Shown here: positions 43,722 to 51,503 of the stretch, piece after piece
Numbering within the stretch: the stretch's first letter is position 1
Layout of the letters: every line of letters starts with the position of its first letter
Source of the DNA: Phenylobacterium sp.
GTDB taxonomy: Bacteria > Pseudomonadota > Alphaproteobacteria > Caulobacterales > Caulobacteraceae
Direction of reading: 5' to 3'
Length of the DNA stretch: 64,000 bases
Assembly (NCBI RefSeq): GCF_030698145.1
Contig: NZ_JAUYNW010000094.1
Span: 33,818 to 97,817, forward strand
Program-made: the position numbers and the translations under genes
The notes under the pieces: model-generated
Seen by the model: the letters and a program-made list of their open reading frames with translations, nothing else
What the model was told of the DNA's origin: nothing
The model's database searches: none

Positions 43722-44915
43722 ATGGACCTGAAGCTGACGCCTGAGATGGAGGCCTTCCGCGACGAGGTGCGTGGCTTCCTGAGCGCCCACGCCGATCGCT
43801 ACGCCCCGACCGCGGGCGCCGAGCGGCCCCGCGACGCGGCGCTGGAGTGGCAGTCCCTGCTGATCGAGCACGGCTACGCGGCCCGCACCATTCCGCGTGA
43901 GTACGGCGGCTATGGCGCGGAGCCCGACATCCTGAAGTCCCGGATCATCGCCGAGGAGTTCACCGCCGCCGGCGCCCCGCGCGGTTTCGCCAACCAGGGC
44001 ATCTCCATGCTGGTCCCGACCCTGCTGGAGGTGGGCTCGGAGGAGCAGAAGACCCGCTGGATCGGGCCGACGCTGCGAGGCGAGGTGGTGTGGTGCCAGG
44101 GCTATTCCGAGCCCGGCGCGGGCTCCGACCTCGCCAGCCTGCAGACCAAGGCGACGGAGGACGGCGACGACTTTTTGATCTCGGGGTCAAAAATATGGAC
44201 GAGCACGGCGGCCCAGGCCGACATGATCTTCTGCCTGGTGCGCACCGAGCCGCAGGCGCCCAAGCATGACGGCATCTCCTACATCCTGTTCTCGATGAAG
44301 GCGCCGGGGATCGAGGTGCGGCCTCTGAAGACCATGACCGGGTCGGCGGAGTTCAACGAGGTGTTCTTCACCGACGTCCGGGTTCCGCAGAGCGCCGTGG
44401 TCGGTGGACGGGGGCGGGGCTGGTTCGTGGCCAATGCGACGCTCAAGCACGAGCGGGGAATGCTGGGCGACCCCAACGCCACCGAGGCGCGGCTGCACTC
44501 GCTGATCGAGCTGATGAAGACCGAGACGGTCGACGGCCGGCGGCTGATCGACGACCCCGTGATGTGCGACCGGCTGATGCAGCTCCAGGCGCGGGCGATG
44601 TCCATGAAGTTCAACGGCTTGCGGCTGCTGACGTCGTCGATGACCGGTGAGCCGGCCGGCATGGCCGCCCTGGTGGTCAAGCTGCAGGGCTGTGAGCTGA
44701 ACCACCAGATCGCCGCGCTCGCGATCGACGCCCTGGGCGAACTTGGGGTGCTCTATGAGGACGGACCGCACCTGCGGGCCAAGGGAAACTGGCAGCGCAG
44801 CTACATGTTCGACCTGGGCCTGATCATCGGCGGCGGCACCGCCCAGATCCAGAAGAACATCATCTCCGAACGCGGCCTCGGAATGCCGCGCGAACCCAAG
44901 CTGGCGAGCGTCTAG
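43722..44915 (+). CDS. Acyl-CoA dehydrogenase, 397 aa
   Basis: FAD-containing acyl-CoA dehydrogenase fold: WCQGYSEPGAGSDLASLQTKA (substrate/FAD loop), TSTAAQADMIFCLVRT, NEVFFTDVRVP and a C-terminal GGGTAQIQKNIISERGLG. It oxidises an acyl-CoA to the 2,3-enoyl-CoA. ATG 43722 follows GGAGGAC. A second dehydrogenase gene begins 3 bases after its stop; such pairs form heterotetramers in steroid and complex-substrate catabolism, so the pair should be treated as a unit. Confidence 0.92.
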   Translation: MDLKLTPEMEAFRDEVRGFLSAHADRYAPTAGAERPRDAALEWQSLLIEHGYAARTIPREYGGYGAEPDILKSRIIAEEFTAAGAPRGFANQGISMLVPTLLEVGSEEQKTRWIGPTLRGEVVWCQGYSEPGAGSDLASLQTKATEDGDDFLISGSKIWTSTAAQADMIFCLVRTEPQAPKHDGISYILFSMKAPGIEVRPLKTMTGSAEFNEVFFTDVRVPQSAVVGGRGRGWFVANATLKHERGMLGDPNATEARLHSLIELMKTETVDGRRLIDDPVMCDRLMQLQARAMSMKFNGLRLLTSSMTGEPAGMAALVVKLQGCELNHQIAALAIDALGELGVLYEDGPHLRAKGNWQRSYMFDLGLIIGGGTAQIQKNIISERGLGMPREPKLASV

Positions 44916-44918
44916 GTC

Positions 44919-45998
44919 ATGGATTTCTCGATCACCCAAGACCAGAAGATGATGCAGGACAGCCTGTCGCGCACCCTGGCCGACAGTGTCCCCTTAGACC
45001 GGGTCCGCCGCTACGCCGGCGATCCGGCCGACGCGGGCGGCGATATCTGGGCGGCGATCGCCGACTTCGGCCTTGCCGGGGTGGTGACGCCCGATGCCCA
45101 CGGCGGGCTCGGCATGTCGCTGCTGGACGCGGCGCTGGCGGCCCAGGCCCTGGGCCGCGCGGTGACGCCGGGACCGTTTCTGGGCGGGGTGACCGCGGCC
45201 ATCGCGCTGAACGAGGCCGGGACAGCCGAGCAACAGGCGAAATGGTCGCCGAGGATCGCCACGGGCGAGACGACGGCGGGCCTGGCCATCTCCGAGCCGG
45301 TGGCCGGCGCGCGCGACGGGGCCGGGGTCGGCGCCGCCGGCGCCAAGCTCACCGGCAAGGCCCTGTTCGTCACCGACGCCCTGAGCGCCGACCTGTTCGT
45401 GGTCGCCGACCGGACGGGGAACCTGCACCTGGTCGCGGGCGACGCGGCGGGGCTGGGCCGCGCGCCGATGGCGAGCATCGACCAGACCCGCAGGCTGGGC
45501 GAGCTCACCTTCCACGAGACCCCGGCCGAGCCCCTGGGCGGACCGCAGACCCTGGCGCGGCTGCGCGACGCGGCCTGGGTGCTGCTGGCCGCCGACACCT
45601 TGGGCGCTTGCGAGGTGATGATCGAGAAGGCCGTCGACTACGCCAAGGAGCGCCGGCAGTTCGGCCGGGTGATCGGCTCGTTCCAGGCGGTGAAGCACCT
45701 CTGCGCCGAGATGGCCGCCGAGCTGGAGCCTTGCCGCGCCCTGGTCTGGTACGCCGCCTACGCCTTCGACGAGGCGCGCGACGAGTCGGCGCTGACCGCC
45801 GCCCACGCCAAGGCCCACACCTCGGAGATCGGCCGCTTCATCGCGCGCACCGCCACCGAGGTGCATGGCGGCATGGGGATCACCGACCTGCTGGGCCTGC
45901 ACTTCTGGTTCAAGCGGGTGGGCCTCAACCGCCAGCTCCTGGGCGGTCCCGAGCGAGTGCGCCGCATCGCCGCCCAGATCCAGGGCCTGGCGGCCTAG
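44919..45998 (+). CDS. Acyl-CoA dehydrogenase partner subunit, 359 aa
   Basis: Same fold as its neighbour but shorter: TAGLAISEPVAG, ADTLGACEVMIEKAVDYAKERRQFG, TEVHGGMGITDLLGLHFWFKR. Adjacent unlike dehydrogenase pairs occur as FadE-type heterotetramers in which only one subunit may hold the full active site. It is 3 bases from its partner, so they are co-translated. Its stop overlaps the convergent GNAT gene. Confidence 0.9.
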   Translation: MDFSITQDQKMMQDSLSRTLADSVPLDRVRRYAGDPADAGGDIWAAIADFGLAGVVTPDAHGGLGMSLLDAALAAQALGRAVTPGPFLGGVTAAIALNEAGTAEQQAKWSPRIATGETTAGLAISEPVAGARDGAGVGAAGAKLTGKALFVTDALSADLFVVADRTGNLHLVAGDAAGLGRAPMASIDQTRRLGELTFHETPAEPLGGPQTLARLRDAAWVLLAADTLGACEVMIEKAVDYAKERRQFGRVIGSFQAVKHLCAEMAAELEPCRALVWYAAYAFDEARDESALTAAHAKAHTSEIGRFIARTATEVHGGMGITDLLGLHFWFKRVGLNRQLLGGPERVRRIAAQIQGLAA

Positions 45999-46297
45999 GG
46001 GGTCAGTCCATCCCGCATGTCGGGGTGGACCAGCTCCAGGAGTTCCGGGCGCTTGGCGATGTAGGCGCGGAAGAAGCTGCAGGTCGGTTTGACCCAGAGC
46101 TTGTTCTCCCGCGCATAGGCCAGGCCCGCCTCCACCAGGCGCTTGCCGACGCCCTGGCCGGCGAAGGCGTCGGGGACGACCGTGTGCGGGAAGACGATGA
46201 CGCCCGGCTCCAGGCGGTACTCCGCGAAGGCCACCTCGTCGCCCAGGCGGATCTCGAACTGCTTCTCCGTACGGACGACGTCGGGCAGGTCGGTCAT
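45995..46297 (-). CDS. GNAT-type N-acetyltransferase (YjdJ-like), 100 aa
   Basis: Short GNAT core with the acetyl-CoA pyrophosphate loop VPDAFAGQGVGKRLVEAGLAYA. Proteins of this size and motif form the DUF/YjdJ-like group with unknown substrate. It is convergent with the acyl-CoA dehydrogenase gene; the start at 46297 avoids a longer frame that reads through the palindromic repeat. Confidence 0.82.
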   Translation of the reverse strand: MTDLPDVVRTEKQFEIRLGDEVAFAEYRLEPGVIVFPHTVVPDAFAGQGVGKRLVEAGLAYARENKLWVKPTCSFFRAYIAKRPELLELVHPDMRDGLTP

Positions 46298-46313
46298 GGG
46301 GCGCTCCTCGATC

Positions 46314-46450
46314 CTCTTCCTCACCCATTTATGGGGGAGGGGGACCATCCGCCAGGATGGTGGTGGGGGCGAGACTGGGCTCGGAGTTTGAGGCCGCCCC
46401 CTCCACCGCCTGTCGGCGGTCCCCCTCCCCCGTGAACGGGGGAGGAAGAG
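46314..46450. repeat. 137-base element with 33-base terminal inverted repeats, MITE/REP-like
   Basis: Left end 46314-46346 and right end 46418-46450 are inverted copies matching at 29 of 33 positions; the inner 14 bases (GGGGGAGGGGGACC) match perfectly. Each end can itself fold into a small hairpin, and two more short stems (ACCATCC/GGATGGT and ACCGCC/GGCGGT) lie inside. No protein is encoded and no clear target duplication was seen. This is like a non-autonomous mobile element or a paired REP unit. Confidence 0.75.
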
Positions 46451-46505
46451 AGTGTCTTGTGACACCGGTATCAGGCGCTCTAGGGTGCGACTGGGAGGAT
46501 CGGCC

Positions 46506-48074
46506 ATGGACCATCTCAATCGGCGCGCCCTGTTGGCGACGGCCGGGCTGCTGCTGCCGGGCGGCGCGTTCGCGGCGGGCGCCTCGCCCACGGCGCGGAC
46601 CACCCACGGGCCGGTGCGGGGCTATGCCGACGGGGCGATCAAGGTTTTCAAGGGCGTCCGCTACGGCGCCGACACCGGTCCCCGGCGCTTTCGGCCTCCA
46701 GCAGCGCCCGCGCCCTGGACCAAGACCCAGGAGGCCGTCGCCTATGGTCCGGCCTCGCCCCAGGCCGGCAAGGCCGACGAGGCGCAGAGCGAGGACTGCC
46801 TGTTCCTCAACGTCTGGACGCCGGGCGTGGCCGACGGCGCCAAGCGGCCGGTGATGGTCTATCTGCACGGCGGCGCCTATGCGTCGGGTTCGGGGAGCTC
46901 GCCGCTCTATGACGGCGCGCGGCTTTGCCGGCGCGGCGACGTGGTGGTGGTGACGATCAACCACCGGCTCAACGTGTTCGGCTACGGATTCCTGGCCAAG
47001 CTGGCGGGACCGGCCTTCGCCGATTCCGGAAACGCCGGGATGCTGGACATCGTCCTGGCCCTGCAGTGGGTGGCCGACAATATCGCTGGGTTCGGCGGCG
47101 ATCCGGGCCGGGTGATGGTGTTCGGCCAGTCCGGCGGCGGCGCCAAGATCGCCACCATGATGGCCATGCCCGCGGCCAGGGGCCTATTCCACGCCGCGGC
47201 GACCATGAGCGGCCAGCAGGTGACGGCCTCCGGGCCGCTGCACGCCACGGAACGGATGACCCTGTTCCTGAAGACGCTCGGCCTGACGCCCGACCGCGCC
47301 GTCGAGGCCGCGACCCTGCCGCCCGCCCGGCTGGTCGAAGGTCTCGCCGCGGCCGATCCGTTCACGCCCGGCCGACTCTATTTCGGCCCGGTGCTGGACC
47401 AACGGAGCCTGGCGCGCCACCCGTTCTATCCGGACGCCCATCCGCAGGGACTGAAGATCCCGATGATCCTGGGCAACACCCATGATGAGACCCGCGCCTT
47501 CCTGGCGGGCTCCAAGCCCGATCCCTTCGTCATGCGCTGGGAGGAGGTGGCCGCCCGGATCGCGCCGGAGATGCGGGTCGACATCGATCCGGACCATGTG
47601 GTCGCGAGCTATCGCAGGCTCTATCCGGCCTATTCGCCCACCGACGTGTTCTTCGCCGCCACCACGGCGGGGCGGTCCTGGCGGGGCCAGGTGATCGAGG
47701 CCGAGGAACGGGCCCGGACCGGAGCGCCGGGATGGGTTTACCAGCTCGACCTGCGCACCAGCGAACAGGGCGGGCGGCTTGGCGCGCCGCACGCCGCCGA
47801 CGTCGCGCTCGCCTTCGACAATCTGGGCGCGGCCGGTTCGCCCTACGCCGCGACCCCTGGCCATCAGAGGGTCGCCGACCAGATGAGCCAAGCTTTCATC
47901 GCCCTGGCGCGGACCGGCGATCCCAATACGGCGGCCCTTCCGCCCTGGCCGCGCTATGAGTTGGACCGGCGGGCGACCATGGTCTTCGACATGGAGACCA
48001 AGGTGGTGAACGACCCGCGCGGCGACGAACGGCGGCTGTTCGAGGCCGTGCCCTACATCCAGCCGGGGACGTAG
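46506..48074 (+). CDS. Type B carboxylesterase/lipase, exported, 522 aa
   Basis: Carboxylesterase fold with the oxyanion segment YLHGGAY, the nucleophile serine in FGQSGGG (about 206) and His in GAPHAADVALAF, plus the family's EDCLFLNVWTP signature. A twin-arginine-like N-terminus (NRRALLATAGLLLPGGAFAAG) indicates periplasmic export. It hydrolyses carboxylic esters of unknown type. ATG 46506 follows GGGAGG. Confidence 0.92.
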   Translation: MDHLNRRALLATAGLLLPGGAFAAGASPTARTTHGPVRGYADGAIKVFKGVRYGADTGPRRFRPPAAPAPWTKTQEAVAYGPASPQAGKADEAQSEDCLFLNVWTPGVADGAKRPVMVYLHGGAYASGSGSSPLYDGARLCRRGDVVVVTINHRLNVFGYGFLAKLAGPAFADSGNAGMLDIVLALQWVADNIAGFGGDPGRVMVFGQSGGGAKIATMMAMPAARGLFHAAATMSGQQVTASGPLHATERMTLFLKTLGLTPDRAVEAATLPPARLVEGLAAADPFTPGRLYFGPVLDQRSLARHPFYPDAHPQGLKIPMILGNTHDETRAFLAGSKPDPFVMRWEEVAARIAPEMRVDIDPDHVVASYRRLYPAYSPTDVFFAATTAGRSWRGQVIEAEERARTGAPGWVYQLDLRTSEQGGRLGAPHAADVALAFDNLGAAGSPYAATPGHQRVADQMSQAFIALARTGDPNTAALPPWPRYELDRRATMVFDMETKVVNDPRGDERRLFEAVPYIQPGT

Positions 48075-48086
48075 CTCGCGGGGCTC

Positions 48087-48599
48087 CTAGCTCCTCCTCT
48101 CCACCCTCTCCCCTCGAGCGGGAAGAGGACGAAGCTGGGTGATCTGTTGTCGCCCGATGTTGGCAGGCGCCTCCACCTGCGGCAGCCGCAACACGTAGCC
48201 GTTCATCCCCAGGGCCTGGGCGGTCAGGCAGGCGGCGGCCGCGAAGGGCGGGCGCGGCTCGCCGGCCAGCAACCAGGCGAGGTGGGCTTCCAGCCGGGCG
48301 TAGTCCTCGGCCTGGGCGGCCGCGAAGAGGGCGAGGATCAGCTGCTCGTCGCGGGTGATGCGCAAGGAGCCCGGAGCCGCCAGGGTGATCTTGCGCCGGC
48401 CGGTCAGGGCCAGTTCGCGGACGAAGACGCCGAGCGCCGCCAGGGCCTGGGCGCCGGCCGGTCCACAGGCCTCGTCGAACTGCCGGTGGATCAGCCGGCA
48501 GTCCCGGGCGCCGATGGCCAGGGCCCGGAAGGCCCAGAGCAGCATGTGCTCGCCCTGGGTCAGGTCGTCGAGGCGGGCGGGGTTTTCAGGCTGGGGCAT
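48087..48599 (-). CDS. Conserved small protein of unknown function, likely iron-regulated, 170 aa
   Basis: The protein is helical and alanine-rich, without signal peptide or known motif. Seen: LLWAFRALAIGARDCRLIHR near the start and a C-terminal part with ANIGRQQITQLRPLP. A Fur-box-like sequence lies 30 bases ahead of the start on the same strand, so iron limitation probably induces it. Function not recognised. Confidence 0.65.
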   Translation of the reverse strand: MPQPENPARLDDLTQGEHMLLWAFRALAIGARDCRLIHRQFDEACGPAGAQALAALGVFVRELALTGRRKITLAAPGSLRITRDEQLILALFAAAQAEDYARLEAHLAWLLAGEPRPPFAAAACLTAQALGMNGYVLRLPQVEAPANIGRQQITQLRPLPARGERVERRS

Positions 48600-48628
48600 G
48601 GCGGTGTCCTCGGTTGGTCTCGACCGTA

Positions 48629-48651
48629 TTGCTATTGATAATGACTCGCAA
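48629..48651 (-). promoter_or_regulatory. Fur-box-like operator
   Basis: A 23-base imperfect palindrome, with outer arms TTGC and GCAA around an AT-rich core ATTGATAATGAC, resembles Fur boxes with GATAAT/ATTATC halves. It lies 30 bases upstream of the 170-aa protein's start codon. Assignment to Fur and not another AT-rich-site regulator is inferred. Confidence 0.55.
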
Positions 48652-48719
48652 CAAGACATTCAGCGCTGGCACGCGGAAGGCGGCTTGACGACGCCGGGGG
48701 TGATCGGCGCTAAATGATT

Positions 48720-48737
48720 TCAAACAACCGTTTGAGG
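48720..48737 (+). promoter_or_regulatory. TetR-type operator candidate, second copy
   Basis: TCAAACAACCGTTTGAGG holds the inverted arms TCAAAC/GTTTGA with a 4-base centre, 9 bases before the ATG at 48747. It matches the site at 10246 (TCAAACAAACGTTTGTTGG) at nearly all positions, so the same regulator probably binds both. Confidence 0.6.
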
Positions 48738-48746
48738 ACGCGTCCC

Positions 48747-49697
48747 ATGATCAAGACCCGCATCACCGAGCTGCTGGGCGTGAAATATCCGATCATCCAG
48801 GCGCCCATGGGCTGGATCGCCCGGTCGCAACTGGCCTCGGCGGTGTCGAACGCCGGGGGCCTGGGGATCATCGAGACCTCGTCGGGCGAACTCGACGCCG
48901 TGCGCGAAGAGGTCAAGAAGATGCGCCAGCTCACCGACAAGCCGTTCGGGGTGAACATCGCCCAGGCCTATGTCCGGGACGCAGACATCGTCTCCTTCGT
49001 GGTCGACCAGGGGGTGAAGTTCGTCACCACCTCGGCCGGCGATCCCAACCGCTATTGCAGCCAGCTCAAGGAGGCGGGCCTGACCGTCTTCCACGTGGTG
49101 CCATCGCTGGCCGCGGCGCTGAAGGCCATCGACGCCGGGGTGGACGGCCTGGTGGTGGAGGGCGCCGAGGGCGGCGGCTTCAAGAATGCGCGCGACGTCT
49201 CCAGCATGGTGCTGCTGCCGCTGGTCTGTTCGAAGGTGGGCGTGCCGGTGATCGCCGCCGGCGGCATGGTCGACGGCCGCACGATGGCGGCGGCCTTCGC
49301 GCTCGGCGCCGAAGGCGTGCAGATGGGCACCCGGATGGTCTCGGCCGCCGAGAGCCCGGTGCATCAGAACTGGAAGGACGCCATCGTCGCGGCCAAGGAG
49401 ACCGACACGGTGTTCCTCAACCGCTTCGGCCCCGGCGCGGCCCTGCGGGCGCTGCGCACCGAGCGGACCTCGCGCCTGGAGCGCGATCCGGGCGAGGCCG
49501 GCGTGATGTCGGAGTTCAAGAACACCCAGGCGCTCTATTTCGGCGGCGACATGGAGGCCTCGATCGCACTCTCGGGCCAGGTCGCGGGGCGGATCGACTC
49601 CGTGAAGCCGGTGGCCGAGGTGATCAAGGAGACCGTCGCCGAGTTCGAGGCGATCATGGCCGAGATGGCGGGGAAGTACGCGCCGGTGGGGGTCTAA
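48747..49697 (+). CDS. Nitronate monooxygenase-like flavoprotein (NPD family), 316 aa
   Basis: A TIM-barrel FMN protein: PIIQAPMGWIA near the start, VVEGAEGGGFKN at about 135, GGMVDGRTMAAAFALGAEGVQMGTR at about 180-205. Members oxidise nitronates or act as 2-enoyl-CoA-linked flavoproteins. ATG 48747 follows GAGGAC; the operator-like palindrome sits between the promoter region and this start. Its regulator may be the TetR protein encoded at 9-10 kb. Confidence 0.9.
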   Translation: MIKTRITELLGVKYPIIQAPMGWIARSQLASAVSNAGGLGIIETSSGELDAVREEVKKMRQLTDKPFGVNIAQAYVRDADIVSFVVDQGVKFVTTSAGDPNRYCSQLKEAGLTVFHVVPSLAAALKAIDAGVDGLVVEGAEGGGFKNARDVSSMVLLPLVCSKVGVPVIAAGGMVDGRTMAAAFALGAEGVQMGTRMVSAAESPVHQNWKDAIVAAKETDTVFLNRFGPGAALRALRTERTSRLERDPGEAGVMSEFKNTQALYFGGDMEASIALSGQVAGRIDSVKPVAEVIKETVAEFEAIMAEMAGKYAPVGV

Positions 49698-49741
49698 TCG
49701 CTCCTAGATCCTCCCCCAGCGCGCAGCGCGATTAGGGGCCC

Positions 49742-49944
49742 CGCCCTTCGCGAGGCGAAGGGCGTTCTTCGCGGCGATCGACAAATCGTTGTCGATCGCA
49801 TCCGGCTCGCAAGCGCGAGCCGGCGCTCGTCACGGTGGCGCGTCGCCCTCTTCGGCGACGTATCGGAGGGGGATCAAGCCCACAAACAGAGTCAAAGTCC
49901 CCCTCAGTCCGCCATTCGGCGGACAGCTCCCCCAGAGGGGGAGC
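49742..49944. repeat. Array of six perfect hairpins between convergent genes
   Basis: Consecutive stems: CGCCCTTCGC/GCGAAGGGCG (49742-49764), GCGATCGACAA/TTGTCGATCGC (49774-49799), CCGGCTCGC/GCGAGCCGG (49802-49823), CGTCGCC/GGCGACG (49841-49860), GTCCGCC/GGCGGAC (49907-49924) and GCTCCCCC/GGGGGAGC (49926-49944). The first four are flanked by imperfect GATCCTCCCCC/GGAGGGGGATC arms. It fills the 265-base gap and may act as REP/terminator DNA for both genes. No protein is encoded. Confidence 0.7.
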
Positions 49945-49962
49945 ATCTGGGTCGTGTTCGCC

Positions 49963-50379
49963 CTAAGCCGCGGCAGACCGCAGGGCGTGTTCCGGTTCGA
50001 AGCTTTCCTCGTCCCACAGCGCGTCCAGGGCCGACCAGCGCTGGGCGGCGTCGCGCAGGCGGGCGTCGTCGCGGACATTGAGGACCTGGCCCTCCTGCTC
50101 GTCCCAGACCACGGTGAGGTCGGCCAGGCGATGGGCGCTCTCGTCCAGGCGGCCCTGCGCTTGAAGACGTTCGATCATCCCGGTGCTGATCCGCAGCTTC
50201 AGGCGACCGCCGGAGAGCCGGACGGCGACGTCTGCGTGCGTGATGACCTGGTCGATCATGGCCGGGCTGGCCGGCTGGGTCGGGCGCCGGGCGTCGAACA
50301 GGAACAGCGGCTCGGCATCGCGACCGGAAACGGGGCGGCGCGGAGCGGGGCGGAAGCGGGTCACGTTGCGGCTGGTCAT
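49963..50379 (-). CDS. Conserved protein of unknown function, 138 aa
   Basis: Seen: a basic N-terminus (TSRNVTRFRPAPRR), then mixed alpha/beta sequence with AMIDQVITHADVAVRLSGG and TVVWDEQEGQVLNV, ending SAAA. No signal peptide, no recognised motif. ATG 50379 is supported by an AGGTGA site. It is divergent from a WYL-domain regulator across 80 bases and may be under its control. Confidence 0.6.
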   Translation of the reverse strand: MTSRNVTRFRPAPRRPVSGRDAEPLFLFDARRPTQPASPAMIDQVITHADVAVRLSGGRLKLRISTGMIERLQAQGRLDESAHRLADLTVVWDEQEGQVLNVRDDARLRDAAQRWSALDALWDEESFEPEHALRSAAA

Positions 50380-50459
50380 CGAAGTCACCTTTCGTCTCGG
50401 CATGATCTTGATAGGATGTCGATGCGTCAGAAGCGGACGTAGTATTTCGGGAGCCGGCG

Positions 50460-51458
50460 ATGCGGCATGAGAAGGCGGCGCGGTTGCTGGAACTGGCCCG
50501 GATGCTGGCCTCGTCGGCCGAGGGCCTGACCCTCGACGAGATGTCCGACCAGATGGGCGTGGGACGGCGCACGGCCGAGCGGATGCGCGACGCGCTGCGC
50601 GACGCCTTTCCCCAGCTCGAGGAAGTGGACGACCCGCCCACCAAGCGGTTCCGCATCCCATCGGGCCTGGACGGCATCTTCCAGGCGCCGACCGCCGATG
50701 AGTTCGCCGCGTTGCGGGCCGCGGCCGAGCAGTACCGGCAGGCGGGGTCGAAGACCCGGGCCGGGGCGTTGCTGTCTCTGGAGCAAAAGGTCCTCTCCGC
50801 GATCCGCGCGGGCGCGCGCCGTAAGCTCGCGCCGGACCTGGAGGCTCTCTTGGAGGCCGAGACCATGGCTATCCATGCCGGGCCTCGTCCCTTCGAGGAC
50901 GAGATCGTGCTCGGCGCGGTGCGCGAAGCTATCAAGTCCTTGAGACGACTAAGGTTCCGCTACGCCGGCGGCTCGTCGCCGGGGCGGTTGCGGGAGGTGA
51001 CGCCGTTCGGACTGATGTTCGGGCGCTCGAACTACCTGGTGGGGGCCGAGGGGGACTCAGTGGAGCCGCGCACCTGGCGGCTGGACCGGGTCCGCGAGAT
51101 CGCGGTCAGCGAGGCGGCGGGCTCGCGGCCGCCCGAGTTCTCCCTTCGCGAGTTCATGAACCGCAGCTTCGGCATCTATCAGGACGAGGTGGAACAGGTG
51201 GAGCTGCGGGTGCTGCCGCACGGGGCCGAGGAGGCCCTGGGCTGGCGGTTCCACCCGACCCAGGCCCTGGAGCCCCTGGCCGACGGCGGGGTGATGGTGC
51301 GCTTCGTCGCGGGGGGCATGCGGGAGCTGGCCTGGCACCTTTTCACCTGGGGCGACAAGGTCGAGATCCTGGGGCCGGAGCGGTTGAGGGTCATGATGCG
51401 CGAGGAGCTGGCCGTGGCGATGCGGGCGCACGGCGCGCCCATTGGCGTCCTGACGTAG
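50460..51458 (+). CDS. WYL-domain transcriptional regulator, 332 aa
   Basis: N-terminal winged helix (LLELARMLASSAEGLTLDEM, VGRRTAERMRDAL) and a C-terminal WYL domain with the signature YLVG (NYLVGAEGDSVEPRTWRLDRV) instead of WYL, which is common. WYL proteins sense nucleic-acid or nucleotide ligands and control DNA-damage, defence or metabolic genes. It is divergent from a 138-aa protein of unknown function, the most likely target. No defence genes are next to it. Confidence 0.87.
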   Translation: MRHEKAARLLELARMLASSAEGLTLDEMSDQMGVGRRTAERMRDALRDAFPQLEEVDDPPTKRFRIPSGLDGIFQAPTADEFAALRAAAEQYRQAGSKTRAGALLSLEQKVLSAIRAGARRKLAPDLEALLEAETMAIHAGPRPFEDEIVLGAVREAIKSLRRLRFRYAGGSSPGRLREVTPFGLMFGRSNYLVGAEGDSVEPRTWRLDRVREIAVSEAAGSRPPEFSLREFMNRSFGIYQDEVEQVELRVLPHGAEEALGWRFHPTQALEPLADGGVMVRFVAGGMRELAWHLFTWGDKVEILGPERLRVMMREELAVAMRAHGAPIGVLT

Positions 51459-51503
51459 CGGGTCTAGGGTTCGCAACCGAACGTTGACACGCGGGGGGCG
51501 AAC

